Shown here: positions 45,001-53,036 of the stretch, in pieces
Position numbering within the stretch: the first letter of the stretch is position 1
Layout: each line of letters begins with the position of its first letter
Origin: JACMLC01 sp963720235
GTDB lineage: Bacteria > Acidobacteriota > Blastocatellia > Pyrinomonadales > Pyrinomonadaceae
Assembly (NCBI GenBank): GCA_963720235.1
Contig: OY970389.1
Location: 3,472,001-3,536,000, forward strand
Reading direction: 5' to 3'
DNA: 64,000 bases
Position numbers and translations under genes: made by a program
Notes under the pieces: model-generated
What the model saw: only the letters and a program-made list of their open reading frames with translations
What the model was told of the DNA's origin: nothing
Databases searched by the model: none

Positions 45001-46144
45001 CTTCGCTCGCGCCCGTCAATTCGCAAATTTCCTGCACTTCCATCGGGCGTCGTATCTCGCGATTGTCCGTCCCCTTCTCCGTCAATCCTTTGAAGAGTTT
45101 TTCGGCAATCAACTGCTGCGCCTGATTCAACTCTGCGTAAGCTTCGTCCGCATGACGCGAGAGGGCTTCGCTCATGCCGCCGATAGCATCGTAATCCGGG
45201 ATGTCCATCGGCTCGCCGTTGCGTCGCTGCGTGAGCCAGTAGTCCCATGTGCGCATCAGCGCGTGTTGCAGGATTGGAAGCTGGTCTGGATTGTCGCCCA
45301 CATCGTTCAAGAGTTGATTGACGAGAGGCTCGCTGATTGCGCCCTGCCCGACGGCGACTGGGCCAACGATGGCTTCGCGCCGCTCGTCGCGCGTCATGCG
45401 CGGAATCAGATATTGCCCGTTGTTAATCGCCTCAGGCAATCCTGCGAACTGCGAACAATCGCCTAAGAAATCCGAGCGCATGGTGAGCACGATGTAGATT
45501 TTCCCAGTGGGCTGGCGCACGGCTTCGAGAAGGAGCTTGACGAAAGCCGCCGCGTCTTCCTGCGAATTCTCTTCTTCGATGAGTTGCTTGAAACGGAAAA
45601 GCTCTTCGAACTGGTCAACGACGACGAGCAGATTTTCGTAATCAGGAAAAAGTTTTTCTCCGTGCTCATCCAGTTTCGTGCGCGCGTGGCTGACAAACTC
45701 TACGAGGCCGAGACTGCTGCGGCGCAAGGCCGTCTCTGCCAGCACGGTCTGCATGACCACGCTCTTTTCATCTCTCTTTTCATCTTTCTTTTCACTGCTC
45801 TCTTCACTACTCTCTTCATCATTCTTTTCATCGCGCTGGCCGAGCACGGATAGCGCGCGCGCCAGATTGCCAAGCGGGTCTGAGCCGGGACGCATGATGG
45901 CAATGCGCCAATCGGAACCTGCGCTCGCCATCAATCCGCCCTGCAAGGCTGGCAGGAGTCCTGCGCGGACGAGCGAAGATTTGCCGCTGCCGGATGTGCC
46001 GACCACTGCGAGAAAGCGCGTGCGCCTCAGGCGGCGGAGCAGTTCTTCGCTCTGCCCGTCGCGTCCGAAGAAGAGATGCGTCTCGTTCGATTCAAAGGGA
46101 CGCAAGCCGGGGAAAGGATTGTCCTGAGAATTAATTTCCTGCAT
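42050..46144 (-). CDS. nSTAND P-loop ATPase with transmembrane helix, coiled coil and WD40 repeats
   Basis: The 1364-residue product opens NPFPGLRPFESNETHLFFGR, the hallmark entry to an nSTAND1 (novel STAND) NTPase. Walker A is GTSGSGKSS (49-57) and Walker B is LLVVVDQFEELF (172-183). The C-terminal helical part of the STAND module ends near residue 500. One membrane helix (about 528-548) and an Ala/Glu/Lys coiled coil (about 560-665) follow. The rest is WD40 propeller sequence (SIVFSHDGKLLAIGG, LAFSPDNTVLATGGTDKNIE, LAYSSDGKTLASGDTSGTVN). Residues about 103-129 are a low-complexity D/E/K/S insert. STAND proteins act as signal-gated oligomerising switches. Its start overlaps the TIR gene's end by 14 bases. 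Confidence 0.92.
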   Translation of the reverse strand: MQEINSQDNPFPGLRPFESNETHLFFGRDGQSEELLRRLRRTRFLAVVGTSGSGKSSLVRAGLLPALQGGLMASAGSDWRIAIMRPGSDPLGNLARALSVLGQRDEKNDEESSEESSEKKDEKRDEKSVVMQTVLAETALRRSSLGLVEFVSHARTKLDEHGEKLFPDYENLLVVVDQFEELFRFKQLIEEENSQEDAAAFVKLLLEAVRQPTGKIYIVLTMRSDFLGDCSQFAGLPEAINNGQYLIPRMTRDERREAIVGPVAVGQGAISEPLVNQLLNDVGDNPDQLPILQHALMRTWDYWLTQRRNGEPMDIPDYDAIGGMSEALSRHADEAYAELNQAQQLIAEKLFKGLTEKGTDNREIRRPMEVQEICELTGASEEAVIAVVEVFRRAGRSFLMPPPTDAQTGQPVPLNSESLIDISHESLIRNWERLKSWVDEESRSARIYRRLAETAVLHKEGTAGLWRDPDLQIALTWREESQPNRVWARRYHAEFPLAMDFLDQSVAERDALLAAEDARRRKEIKRTRLTALIFAVAFLFSLGMGIFAYGKNRQTEQALTQAIIAKGEAETARLDAVEKSAEAEEAKIEALEAAEKAKAAEDKAAERAAEAEEERKRAEEQTLLAQHSEKKAEGERLRAEGEKKRAEAEAKKSAEQKKEALDLAQQVIDEEAVNRKLIYSTTIGVAQEAIEDNNSERAQALLQKLIPVTGEGNVVEVAGERLVRNTDDLRGFEWYYLWDIANRKLARFYVGIGATQPQANAAPDSMSKENLLAVYSQRRITPVSFSDQVKEMLHVAGGDNSVRMWIGFTPEPMAKLPPQSEPVRAVASIGPEMFVTADRTAVKVWAFPDPSVSPDDKTLSLHRTLKLKGDSPNVALDMSPRSSWLAIGHGATFMLWKPNTEEPVVLAEGGAGFPSVAFIDRDRKLITSDGWKLTLWDVQTRKGSEIKLLNKDNQPLNDAEQPFIRSMAFTPNGKKMVTSSNMSFMVWHAIDSDVTSYSLKAEIYAHRENFFKRDFFKDLVVAISPSGRLLATGDGTDLKNGGGVKLWNIADDQPKELFTLSPDVEAATSLSFSADGHTLAVGGKDAVQLWDVGEQSPYKMATNYEIERAPRVIKEGASHQSLQSPDGKLWATAFQFDKLHWQTNAEHSASPPVMQVISTVLVESIVFSHDGKLLAIGGGGDEEDRGVVHLWDVEKRQKIDAQIRGHEGVGVKVKALAFSPDNTVLATGGTDKNIELWQINPGGPGYLIERLEGHRFPVTALAYSSDGKTLASGDTSGTVNLWSTASHQLMMTLQASENAIEAVAFGVTSKDSAGKYSENLYTRDEKGVVRLWPSASRQQVAEIVWQAPSIFPSLSRYRLDFENP

Positions 46145-47657
46145 CGTCTGCTCCTTTCTCGGCAGCGCGGAGGCGTGCGATGAAGGGGTCTAAGACTGTC
46201 TGCGAAAAGTCTCCGAAGTTTTTGATGACAACCGCATCTGGATTATTAAAGAGTTGTTTGTGTCCGGTCTTGGGCGCGGCGACGTAGATGGCTTCCGCCG
46301 CCAGCGCGCTCTTGCGGTCGAGGCCGACTATCTTTTTCAGGTCGCGCCGCTTGTATTCAAACCAGACCTGATTCGCGTTGCCGTAATAAATCAGAACCGC
46401 ATCACACTGCATCAGATTGTCCTTGTGTATCTCGAAAGCCTGCGCATCGTCCGCGCCCTCTTCGTCTATGAGCGGCAGCAGGACTTGATAGCTTTTCTCG
46501 TTAGAGAGGTAATCGTTCAAAGGGAGTATGTCTTCCAAATCGCGCTTGTCGAAAATGAGATAGACTTTTGGCGGCTCTGTTCCGGCGGGAGGTTCGGGTT
46601 TGTGTCCGTTGCTGGTCAGACGTTTCTGTATGACTGTCTTGAGTTCTTCGAGCGGCGTCTGCAAGAGTTCCGCGCCCGCCTGCGTGGAGGCGTTCGTACG
46701 CAAGTGTTCTATGAACTGCGCCTGATCATCCTCCTTCGGCGTCAGCCCGACGGGCATCCATAAGAGTCTGGAGAAAGATTGGTCGCGGCTGCGTTCGGCG
46801 GCAATCTCATTTTGGAGGCGAACGATTGAGTTCCCGTCCGCGCCTTCTGGAACAATGCCGTAGCTGCCGCCGATGAGATGCACAGACAGCCTGGCTTGCA
46901 GGATATTCTCGCGCACGGCCTCTTCGTAGTTGGGCGAGATAAACGGAAGCTCTTTGTCCGGCAGTATCTCGTAGCCGCGATTCTGCAACTCGCGTTTGAT
47001 TTGGTCTCGCTCCGTGCTCAAATCCTTTGTCGTCTGCGCGAGATAGATTGTTCCTTGAGATTGTCTGAAGACGGACTCGCCGGAGCCCACACGCCCGCGC
47101 GGGTTAATGATAGAGAGCACCTGTTTGACATCCCATGCGAGGTCGTCCAGCTTGCTCCAATATCTTTGGTCACGATTGCGTCCAAGCTCTTGCCCGAAAG
47201 CGACGGGCCTTTGCGTCGCCTTGTCCAGTTCGTAAAACTCGTAGCCGAGTTGTTTCTTAAATTCCGTCGGGTGCTGGTCGTGCTCGATGTGCGTCTTGAC
47301 GACTTTGAAGATACGCTGTTTGTCGCCGAGCATCGCTGCGTCCTTCTGCTTTGCCAACTGACAAAACTCATGCAACTCGCCGAGACACCAATCCGATTGC
47401 AGGTAGCCGGGCGAGAGAATGGAAATCAGAACGGCTGAGCTACGGATTTTCTCTTCGAGGACGCCTGCGAAATAGACATTGCCCTGCAAGCGCGGGTCGC
47501 GCCAGATTGTCGGCACATAGCCCAGAGCCTCGCCGAGCACGCTCTCGAAACGCTCGTGAAAGTTATCTATCCATCCTTTTCCCTGCTCGTCCAGCAACTC
47601 GTTATCGAGATGCCTGTAGCTGATAAAAATGTCATGTTCAAAGGGTGCGGAAGACAT
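46131..47657 (-). CDS. Three-domain TIR / TIR-like protein
   Basis: The 508-residue product starts at ATG 47657 after GATGGGAGTTTCC. Residues 6-150 form a canonical TIR domain: HDIFISYRHLDNE, then SAVLISILSPGYLQSDWC and GELHEF, with Glu94 in the position of the catalytic NADase glutamate. Residues about 203-345 are a second module (IYLAQTTKDLSTERDQIKRE, VHLIGGSYGIVPEG, VRLQNEIAAE) similar to DUF4062/TIR-like domains. Residues about 363-495 are a third (KVYLIFDKRDLEDILPL, CDAVLIYYG, VWFEYKRRDLKK). TIR domains cleave NAD or make signal nucleotides in bacterial immunity. Translational coupling with the nSTAND gene argues that the two work as a pair. A consensus promoter precedes it. Confidence 0.9.
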   Translation of the reverse strand: MSSAPFEHDIFISYRHLDNELLDEQGKGWIDNFHERFESVLGEALGYVPTIWRDPRLQGNVYFAGVLEEKIRSSAVLISILSPGYLQSDWCLGELHEFCQLAKQKDAAMLGDKQRIFKVVKTHIEHDQHPTEFKKQLGYEFYELDKATQRPVAFGQELGRNRDQRYWSKLDDLAWDVKQVLSIINPRGRVGSGESVFRQSQGTIYLAQTTKDLSTERDQIKRELQNRGYEILPDKELPFISPNYEEAVRENILQARLSVHLIGGSYGIVPEGADGNSIVRLQNEIAAERSRDQSFSRLLWMPVGLTPKEDDQAQFIEHLRTNASTQAGAELLQTPLEELKTVIQKRLTSNGHKPEPPAGTEPPKVYLIFDKRDLEDILPLNDYLSNEKSYQVLLPLIDEEGADDAQAFEIHKDNLMQCDAVLIYYGNANQVWFEYKRRDLKKIVGLDRKSALAAEAIYVAAPKTGHKQLFNNPDAVVIKNFGDFSQTVLDPFIARLRAAEKGADDAGN

Positions 47658-47784
47658 TGGAAACTCCCATCTGCGGAAAATGCTCGGACGCAAACAGAAT
47701 GGAACGCGCTCAAAAAAATGAGTTCCAAAAGGTAAGAGGTTCGTCTCGGACGTGAGCGCAAAAGCGACCTGACTGACGTGGAAA

Positions 47785-47813
47785 AAATTATTCCCGTTGA
47801 GCGGAAATGTCAA
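47785..47813 (-). promoter_or_regulatory. Strong promoter of the TIR-nSTAND operon
   Basis: On the minus strand TTGACA, a 17-base spacer (TTTCCGCTCAACGGGAA) and TAATTT match the sigma-70 consensus closely. Transcription would start near 47778, leaving a leader of about 120 bases before the TIR start codon. Confidence 0.65.
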
Positions 47814-47838
47814 TATTGTTTCTTGCTGGATTAGATTG

Positions 47839-47936
47839 CGACAGAGACACAGAGAAAGGTAAAAGGCCAAAGTAAAAAAGCAAAAGTAAAGACAGCATCC
47901 CTCGCATCTTCACTTTTACCTTTTTACTTTGGCCTT
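47839..47936. repeat. Word-type inverted repeat G (AAGGCCAAAGTAAAAAAG family) with a solo B-type word
   Basis: The left arm (47863-47891, AAGGCCAAAGTAAAAAAGCA and following) pairs with the right arm (47908-47936, ending TTTTTACTTTGGCCTT). The centre is ACAGCATCCCTCG. A single ACAGAGACACAGAG (B-family word) abuts the left arm without a partner. It lies between the secreted protein gene ending at 47988 and the TIR promoter. Confidence 0.82.
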
Positions 47937-47987
47937 AATTTTACCGCGTTTGAGAATGACAGTCTGGCCCAATCACATTAAAGACTC

Positions 47988-48791
47988 TTAACCACCTAAC
48001 GCATTAAAAATCTCAGCCCCTTCACTTTTAGAGAAAACTGCGAGCGCTCTTTGATTAAGCAACTGAAGCGGCTTATCTACTTGCGTTTTCCAGAGCGGAT
48101 TGTCGGGAGACACGCTGAATAATTCTGGCGTGGCTAAGGCCATGCCATCCAAAATCACTTTTCGCTGCTCTCTGTTCAAGTTTGAGTGATAAGCAAGATA
48201 AAGAGCCAAATGGAATCTCCACAGGTCGCTTTTCTCCTTGCTGCTGAGCTTTTCAAACAGTTCTTTTCTTTCGGCTAAAGAGAGAGATGAAATATCTCTG
48301 TGCTTCTGTAAGAGCGTCAGTTCGGCTTTATCATCACCGATTTGAGCAAAGATGGCAGCCGCCTCTTTCTTTGGATATGCTTTGAGCGCGCGTTGCATAA
48401 GCGATTTAAGCGGTTCATCTACTTGAGACTTCCAGAGAGGGTTTTCGCTGGTGATATTAAATAACTCAGGAGTGGCAAGGGAAATGGCTTCTAAGATGAC
48501 ATCTCTTTGTTCGCTGCTTAACTCAGGACGACTGGCGAGAGAGAGAGCCAAATGGACGCGCCACAAACCGCTCTTTTCCGCCGCAGAAGCCTGAATAAAT
48601 GCTTCTCTTCTCTCAGCGACGGGCAGTTCAGCAAGCTCTCTGTATCTATTCAGAGACGCGCGTTCGACATTAGTTCTTTGCGCTTGCGCTCCGTTTGTGG
48701 CTCCTGCTTTTTGTGCGTGAACAGATAAGGTGATTGAGTTGGCGAGGACAATCAGAAAAAGTAATACCAGATGTAATACTCTCTTCGACAT
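47988..48791 (-). CDS. Secreted protein with an internal duplication
   Basis: The 267-residue product has a signal peptide ending near SVHAQ (residue 26). Two homologous units of about 110 residues follow: RYRELAELPVAERREAFIQA, AEKSGLWRVHLALSLASRPE and ENPLWKSQVDEPLKSLMQRA in the first; KHRDISSLSLAERKELFEKL, KEKSDLWRFHLALYLAYHSN and DNPLWKTQVDKPLQLLNQRA in the second. Each is mostly helical. I recall similar W-R-x-H-L-A patterns in proteins labelled bacteriocin fulvocin C-related, but this is a weak memory and no bacteriocin core peptide is visible. Function is unknown. The gene is upstream of the TIR operon on the same strand, separated by repeat G. Confidence 0.7.
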   Translation of the reverse strand: MSKRVLHLVLLFLIVLANSITLSVHAQKAGATNGAQAQRTNVERASLNRYRELAELPVAERREAFIQASAAEKSGLWRVHLALSLASRPELSSEQRDVILEAISLATPELFNITSENPLWKSQVDEPLKSLMQRALKAYPKKEAAAIFAQIGDDKAELTLLQKHRDISSLSLAERKELFEKLSSKEKSDLWRFHLALYLAYHSNLNREQRKVILDGMALATPELFSVSPDNPLWKTQVDKPLQLLNQRALAVFSKSEGAEIFNALGG

Positions 48792-48882
48792 TTTGTAGCC
48801 TCCTGAGGTTAAAGGTGGGGGTGGCTAAAACACATTACGCATTATACGCGCGCCAAAGTCCGTATCACAAGACATTTCAATT

Positions 48883-50817
48883 TCAAAGATTCTCAATCTC
48901 TACAGGCTCGACTTCATCTGCCAGCTCGAAGTTGAAAACTTTTGAATAGAAATAGAGTTCGCCGTCGAGAGCGCGTTTGATATTTTCGGCGCGACGAAAG
49001 CCATGCTGTTCTCCCTCGAATGGAACATAGGCGACGGGCAAGCCTTTGGCTTTGACTGCTTCAAACATACGCTCGGCCTGATCCGGCGGCACGACCTTGT
49101 CTTCGAGTCCCTGAAAGAGAATCATCGGGCATGACAGACGCTCCGTAAAATTTATCGGCGAGCGTTCGAGATAGAGGTCGCGCCTCTCAGGGTATGGGCC
49201 AATCAAGCCGTCCAAGTAGCGCGACTCAAACTTGTGCGTGTCCTTTGCCAGAGCTTCCGCGTCGCTGACTCCGTAATGACTCGCGCCCGCCGCGAAGACA
49301 TCGCGGAAGGTCAAAGCCGCGAGGGTCGTGTATCCGCCCGCGCTGCCGCCGCGAATCGCTAAGCGATTTCTATCCGCGCGTCCCTGTTCGGACAGATAGA
49401 GCGCGCCGCCCGCGCAATCGTCCACATCAACAATGCCCCACTTGTCTTTCAATCTTTCACGATACGCGCGGCCATAGCCAGTGCTTCCGCCGTAGTTCAT
49501 ATCCAAAACAGCGATGCCGCGACTGGTCCAATATTGAATGGAGAGACGCAAGGCTGTCGTTGTTGCAGAAGTCGGCCCGCCGTGACTGATGACGAGCAGT
49601 GGCGGACGCTCTCCTTCGGGCGCAACGAAATCCGTGTTCTGCGGCGCGTAGAAAAAGCCGTGCGCCGTCGCGCCGTCCTCAGCCGGAAACTCTATCGCTT
49701 TCGGGATGGACAAATATTTTTCGTCAACCTGAACGCTGCTTGAGCGTCGGAGCGTTTCAAATTCTCCGCTCGCCAAATCGAGCCTGACAACTGAATCGGG
49801 CAAAGTCGGCGAGGCCGCGCACATGACTGCCTGCCCTCTTGATACGTGCAGGTACGCAATCTCCGTGTAAGGATTTTCGATTGGCCCAAGCTTGCGAGTT
49901 GTCGTATTGAGACTTGCAAGGCGCCAGTTGCCGTCTTCGTTATAAGCGCAGATGATGCGCTCCGCGCTCTCGAAGTCGTAAACAGAGAGACCGAAGACCC
50001 ACTCAGGCTCGCCAAATTCCGCTTCCATCTCACACAAAGCTTCTGCATTTCCGTCGTCCGTCAGGCGATAGAGATTCCACCAGCCCGTGCGGTCTGAGGC
50101 GAAATAGAGCTTGCCGTCCGGCGACCATTCCGGTTGGAAGATGGATTCACTGAGCCCGCCAGCGACGCGCTTTGTCTCGCCCTGCGTGCCGTCTTCGTTT
50201 ATCTCGCAGACACACAGTTCCGTCCCGTCCCAGGGCATGTTCGGATGATTCCATTGCAGCCATGAGAGGCGCGTGCCTTCGTTGTTCATTCGCGGCGACG
50301 AATAGAAGTCGCTGCCGGAAGCAAGGACTTGCTGCGATGCTCCGTCATTGAGGTCAATAGCGACAATCGTGTTGACGGCTTCGCGGTCGCTCTGGCTGTG
50401 GTCTTCGCGGACACAAATCAGACGCTTGTGCCGGCGGTCAATCACTGCTTCCGCATAACGCATCTCGCCTTCGGGAGTGAACGGCTGCGGCTCTTCGCCT
50501 TGAGCTTGCCTGTATAATCTCTGGCCCACAAAGTTAGAGAAATAGACTGTGCCGTCTGCGACCATGTACGAGCCGCCGCCATATTCATGAACGCGCGTCC
50601 GCGCATTAAAGGGAGGCGGCGTGACATCGGACACTTTGCCGTCCGGCGTGCGCCGCACGACGACATAACGCCCGCCTTCCGATGGACGGCTTTCGAGCCA
50701 GTAAATATCTTCGCCATCAAATCTTGGCTCGCTCAAGCCAATCGTGCCGGAGACGATGAGGTCTGAAGTTATCGGAGATTTCCAGGAGCCGTAAGGTTTT
50801 GTCTGTTTCTCTGTCAT
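48883..50817 (-). CDS. S9 family prolyl-oligopeptidase-type peptidase
   Basis: The 644-residue product starts at ATG 50817 (AAGGAAAC upstream); the longer frame overlaps the neighbouring gene. The N-terminal beta-propeller (SRPSEGGRYVVVRRTPDGKV, FQPEWSPDGKLYFASDRTGW) is followed by an alpha/beta-hydrolase. The nucleophile elbow is RGGSAGGYTT (Ser near 489) and the catalytic His is in FEGEQHGFRRAENI (near 602). The oxyanion-loop region VISHGGPTSAT is present. Such enzymes (acylaminoacyl-peptidase/dipeptidyl-peptidase group) cleave short peptides; with no signal peptide it should be cytoplasmic. It lies 40 bases from the secreted protein gene upstream. Confidence 0.93.
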   Translation of the reverse strand: MTEKQTKPYGSWKSPITSDLIVSGTIGLSEPRFDGEDIYWLESRPSEGGRYVVVRRTPDGKVSDVTPPPFNARTRVHEYGGGSYMVADGTVYFSNFVGQRLYRQAQGEEPQPFTPEGEMRYAEAVIDRRHKRLICVREDHSQSDREAVNTIVAIDLNDGASQQVLASGSDFYSSPRMNNEGTRLSWLQWNHPNMPWDGTELCVCEINEDGTQGETKRVAGGLSESIFQPEWSPDGKLYFASDRTGWWNLYRLTDDGNAEALCEMEAEFGEPEWVFGLSVYDFESAERIICAYNEDGNWRLASLNTTTRKLGPIENPYTEIAYLHVSRGQAVMCAASPTLPDSVVRLDLASGEFETLRRSSSVQVDEKYLSIPKAIEFPAEDGATAHGFFYAPQNTDFVAPEGERPPLLVISHGGPTSATTTALRLSIQYWTSRGIAVLDMNYGGSTGYGRAYRERLKDKWGIVDVDDCAGGALYLSEQGRADRNRLAIRGGSAGGYTTLAALTFRDVFAAGASHYGVSDAEALAKDTHKFESRYLDGLIGPYPERRDLYLERSPINFTERLSCPMILFQGLEDKVVPPDQAERMFEAVKAKGLPVAYVPFEGEQHGFRRAENIKRALDGELYFYSKVFNFELADEVEPVEIENL

Positions 50818-50857
50818 AAGAGTTTCCTTAACTTTCGTGTGAGTCTGCACTTTTCTC

Positions 50858-51700
50858 TCAAGCACCGCAGCCGCAGCCCAAAACATCTGTGGCCTTGTTG
50901 CCCTTGATACTGTAAACGGTCTTCCACTCGCCCTCATAGTATGCGCCGGAGACGACAATCTCCATTACGCCGTCGCCGTTCAAATCAAGTACGGCGATGA
51001 GTTTGTATTCATTCGGCGGCGAGTCTCTTTCGGCGGTCGGATGATATTCCTCGTCGAGCATGATGGTCTGCACTTTTCCGTTAATCACTTTGCGCAGCAT
51101 GACGAGCGAATAATCGCCAGCCGTCTGGGTATGCTTAATGCCGCCGTGCTCCCAGCGATCGACGCGCGTCGCGTTGACGATAACTTCATCCACGCCATCT
51201 CCTTCGAGGTCAACGCGCACGACCTTCATGATATTGACTTCGGGGCGGCGTATGCCTTTTCTCCTCAAAAGCTCTGCGATGGCGTTGCGATAACTTGCCT
51301 GATTATTGCTTTCGATTCGCGGCGCGCGCGGCAGAGGATTCCAACTCCCCGCGACTCCAATGTAATGCGAGCCTGTTGGATTGGATTCGATAATCTCGCG
51401 CGGGATGTCAACAAACAGAGTGTCTTCACACGGCGGCCCTTGAGATGCGGCACGGCCTCCGGTCACAGTTTTATATTCGCCCTTCAAATCATAAAGACGA
51501 TATTTGTCGCCGCCGCTCATGCGCTTTGAAAGCTCTTCCGGCTTGCTCCAACGCCCATCAATCACGCCGCCGAGCAGGCAGCCGCCATCCATATCAACGA
51601 GCGGCACGACAGCTTCGCTCTTAACCTGCGCGCGCGAAGGCACGCAAATGTATGAGATGACGAGCATGAAAACTAAAACAAGAATCCTGAATTTTTGCAT
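50858..51700 (-). CDS. Secreted protein with FG-GAP-like calcium motifs and C-terminal Cys pair
   Basis: The 280-residue product has a signal peptide (MQKFRILVLVFMLVISYICV, cleavage near SRAQ). VVRVDLEGDGVDEVIVNATR and IAVLDLNGDGVMEIVVSGAY are DxxGDGxxE calcium-binding motifs of the FG-GAP/VCBS type, in two copies. The protein ends CGCGA, an unusual Cys-Gly-Cys tail that could bind metal or form a disulfide. No catalytic domain is recognised. It stands between the sugar dehydrogenase and the S9 peptidase with short gaps on the same strand. Confidence 0.75.
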   Translation of the reverse strand: MQKFRILVLVFMLVISYICVPSRAQVKSEAVVPLVDMDGGCLLGGVIDGRWSKPEELSKRMSGGDKYRLYDLKGEYKTVTGGRAASQGPPCEDTLFVDIPREIIESNPTGSHYIGVAGSWNPLPRAPRIESNNQASYRNAIAELLRRKGIRRPEVNIMKVVRVDLEGDGVDEVIVNATRVDRWEHGGIKHTQTAGDYSLVMLRKVINGKVQTIMLDEEYHPTAERDSPPNEYKLIAVLDLNGDGVMEIVVSGAYYEGEWKTVYSIKGNKATDVLGCGCGA

Positions 51701-51714
51701 GTGTCCTCTTTGAG

Positions 51715-52902
51715 CTAATATTTTCTGAAAACGTAATAGACCACTCCCGCGTAATCGTCCGTGAAGAGAAACTCGTCCGAGCCAATCTGCAAGACATCAA
51801 CGGGCCTGCCGTTGATTTTGCCGTTCTGCAAAAAGCCGTTGATAAAATCCTGCGGCAATCCCTTCTCGCGCACGCGCATAATGCTATAACCGCGTTTGAG
51901 CTTGAGGTCGGAAGCTCCGTGCAGTGCGACAAGAAAGCTGTCACGCAAACGCGCGTCCCTGCTCCTGCTATCGAAGTATTCAAATCCCAGAGGCGAGCTG
52001 TGCGCGCTGAAAGCCGTGAAGCCTACTGGAATGGCTGAGCACTTTTTTCTGTCTCTGGTAAATTTTGTGTCCGGGTGCACGCGCCTGCGATACTCATAGC
52101 AGTTGGGCCAACCGTAATCCGTGTTTTGACGAACGGCATACATCGTATCATCTGGCTTGTTATTGCCCAGATGGTCAGAGCCCATGTTGGTCGCAAACAA
52201 TCTTCCGTTGTGCCACTTGAGGCCGACGGCATTGCGCAAGCCTTTGGCAAAGATGCGACGATTGCGCCCGTCAGCATCCATCTCAAGAATCGTCGCGCGC
52301 ACATCTTCCTTCTCGACACAGGCGTTGCAACTGCTGCCGACGGAGACATAGAGCTTGCCGTTCCCGCCAAACTCAATCGTGCGCGTTAAGTGCCAGCCGC
52401 CGTACTTGTAACTCAGGCCGTAGTCTGGAAAAGTCTCCAACACTTCCGGCTTGCCCGACGGCGCGCTCTCGCCCGCGCGATATTTGTAACGCACAAGCTT
52501 GTCCGTCAAGGCCAGATAAAACCAGTGCTGCCCGCGCGCGTCCGTATAAAAAGCGCAACTGTTCGGATTGCGCAGGGATGTCATGTAGGGCGTCACCTTA
52601 CTAAAGCGGCCAGTCTCTTCACTAAAATTTTCGAGAATGTAAACCGCGCCACGCGTGTTGTCCGCGAGGTTGTACATGTCCGTCACGAAAATTCTGTTGT
52701 CAGGACTCAATGCCATAAAGCGCACGCGCTTTAAGCCTTCGGCGGCCACGCGGATGTCGTAGCCTTCCGGCAGATTGAGTGTGAAAGATTTTCCGTTTTT
52801 GAGAGAGATGCTGTGCGGGACTAATTTTAAAGACTGTGCAGTCGCAGTCGAAGTCAGGATTAGTAGAGACAGAATGATTGCTGCTTTGTGCATCAGTTTC
52901 AT
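51715..52902 (-). CDS. PQQ-dependent sugar dehydrogenase (glucose/sorbosone dehydrogenase fold)
   Basis: The 395-residue secreted protein has a signal peptide ending near ATAQ. The six-bladed propeller of the glucose/sorbosone dehydrogenase family is suggested by YDIRVAAEGLKRVRFMALSP, KLYVSVGSSCNAC, KGLRNAVGLKW, LFATNMGSDHLGNNKPDD and YGWPNCYEYRRRV. The Cys pair CNAC is typical of soluble aldose dehydrogenase-like proteins. Family members oxidise sugars in the periplasm using pyrroloquinoline quinone and calcium; some relatives lack activity, so the substrate is open. The start lies next to repeat E4. Confidence 0.85.
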   Translation of the reverse strand: MKLMHKAAIILSLLILTSTATAQSLKLVPHSISLKNGKSFTLNLPEGYDIRVAAEGLKRVRFMALSPDNRIFVTDMYNLADNTRGAVYILENFSEETGRFSKVTPYMTSLRNPNSCAFYTDARGQHWFYLALTDKLVRYKYRAGESAPSGKPEVLETFPDYGLSYKYGGWHLTRTIEFGGNGKLYVSVGSSCNACVEKEDVRATILEMDADGRNRRIFAKGLRNAVGLKWHNGRLFATNMGSDHLGNNKPDDTMYAVRQNTDYGWPNCYEYRRRVHPDTKFTRDRKKCSAIPVGFTAFSAHSSPLGFEYFDSRSRDARLRDSFLVALHGASDLKLKRGYSIMRVREKGLPQDFINGFLQNGKINGRPVDVLQIGSDEFLFTDDYAGVVYYVFRKY

Positions 52903-52940
52903 TTCTGGTCAGATGAAATATCTTAAAGTTATACGAGCAA

Positions 52941-53036
52941 GTTTCCCGCAAAGGCGCAAAGAGGCAAAGGCGCAAAGAAGTTGAATTATTACTTATCTTG
53001 AATGCTTTCTTTGAGCCTTTGCGCCTTTGCGCGAAC
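52941..53036. repeat. Word-type inverted repeat E4 (GCGCAAAG family), overlapping nfo
   Basis: The left arm (52941-52978) has GTTTCCCGCAAAGGCGCAAA and a further GGCAAAGGCGCAAAG; the right arm (53007-53036) is complementary. The centre holds GAATGCTTTC. The right arm is translated as the last residues of endonuclease IV. Confidence 0.88.
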
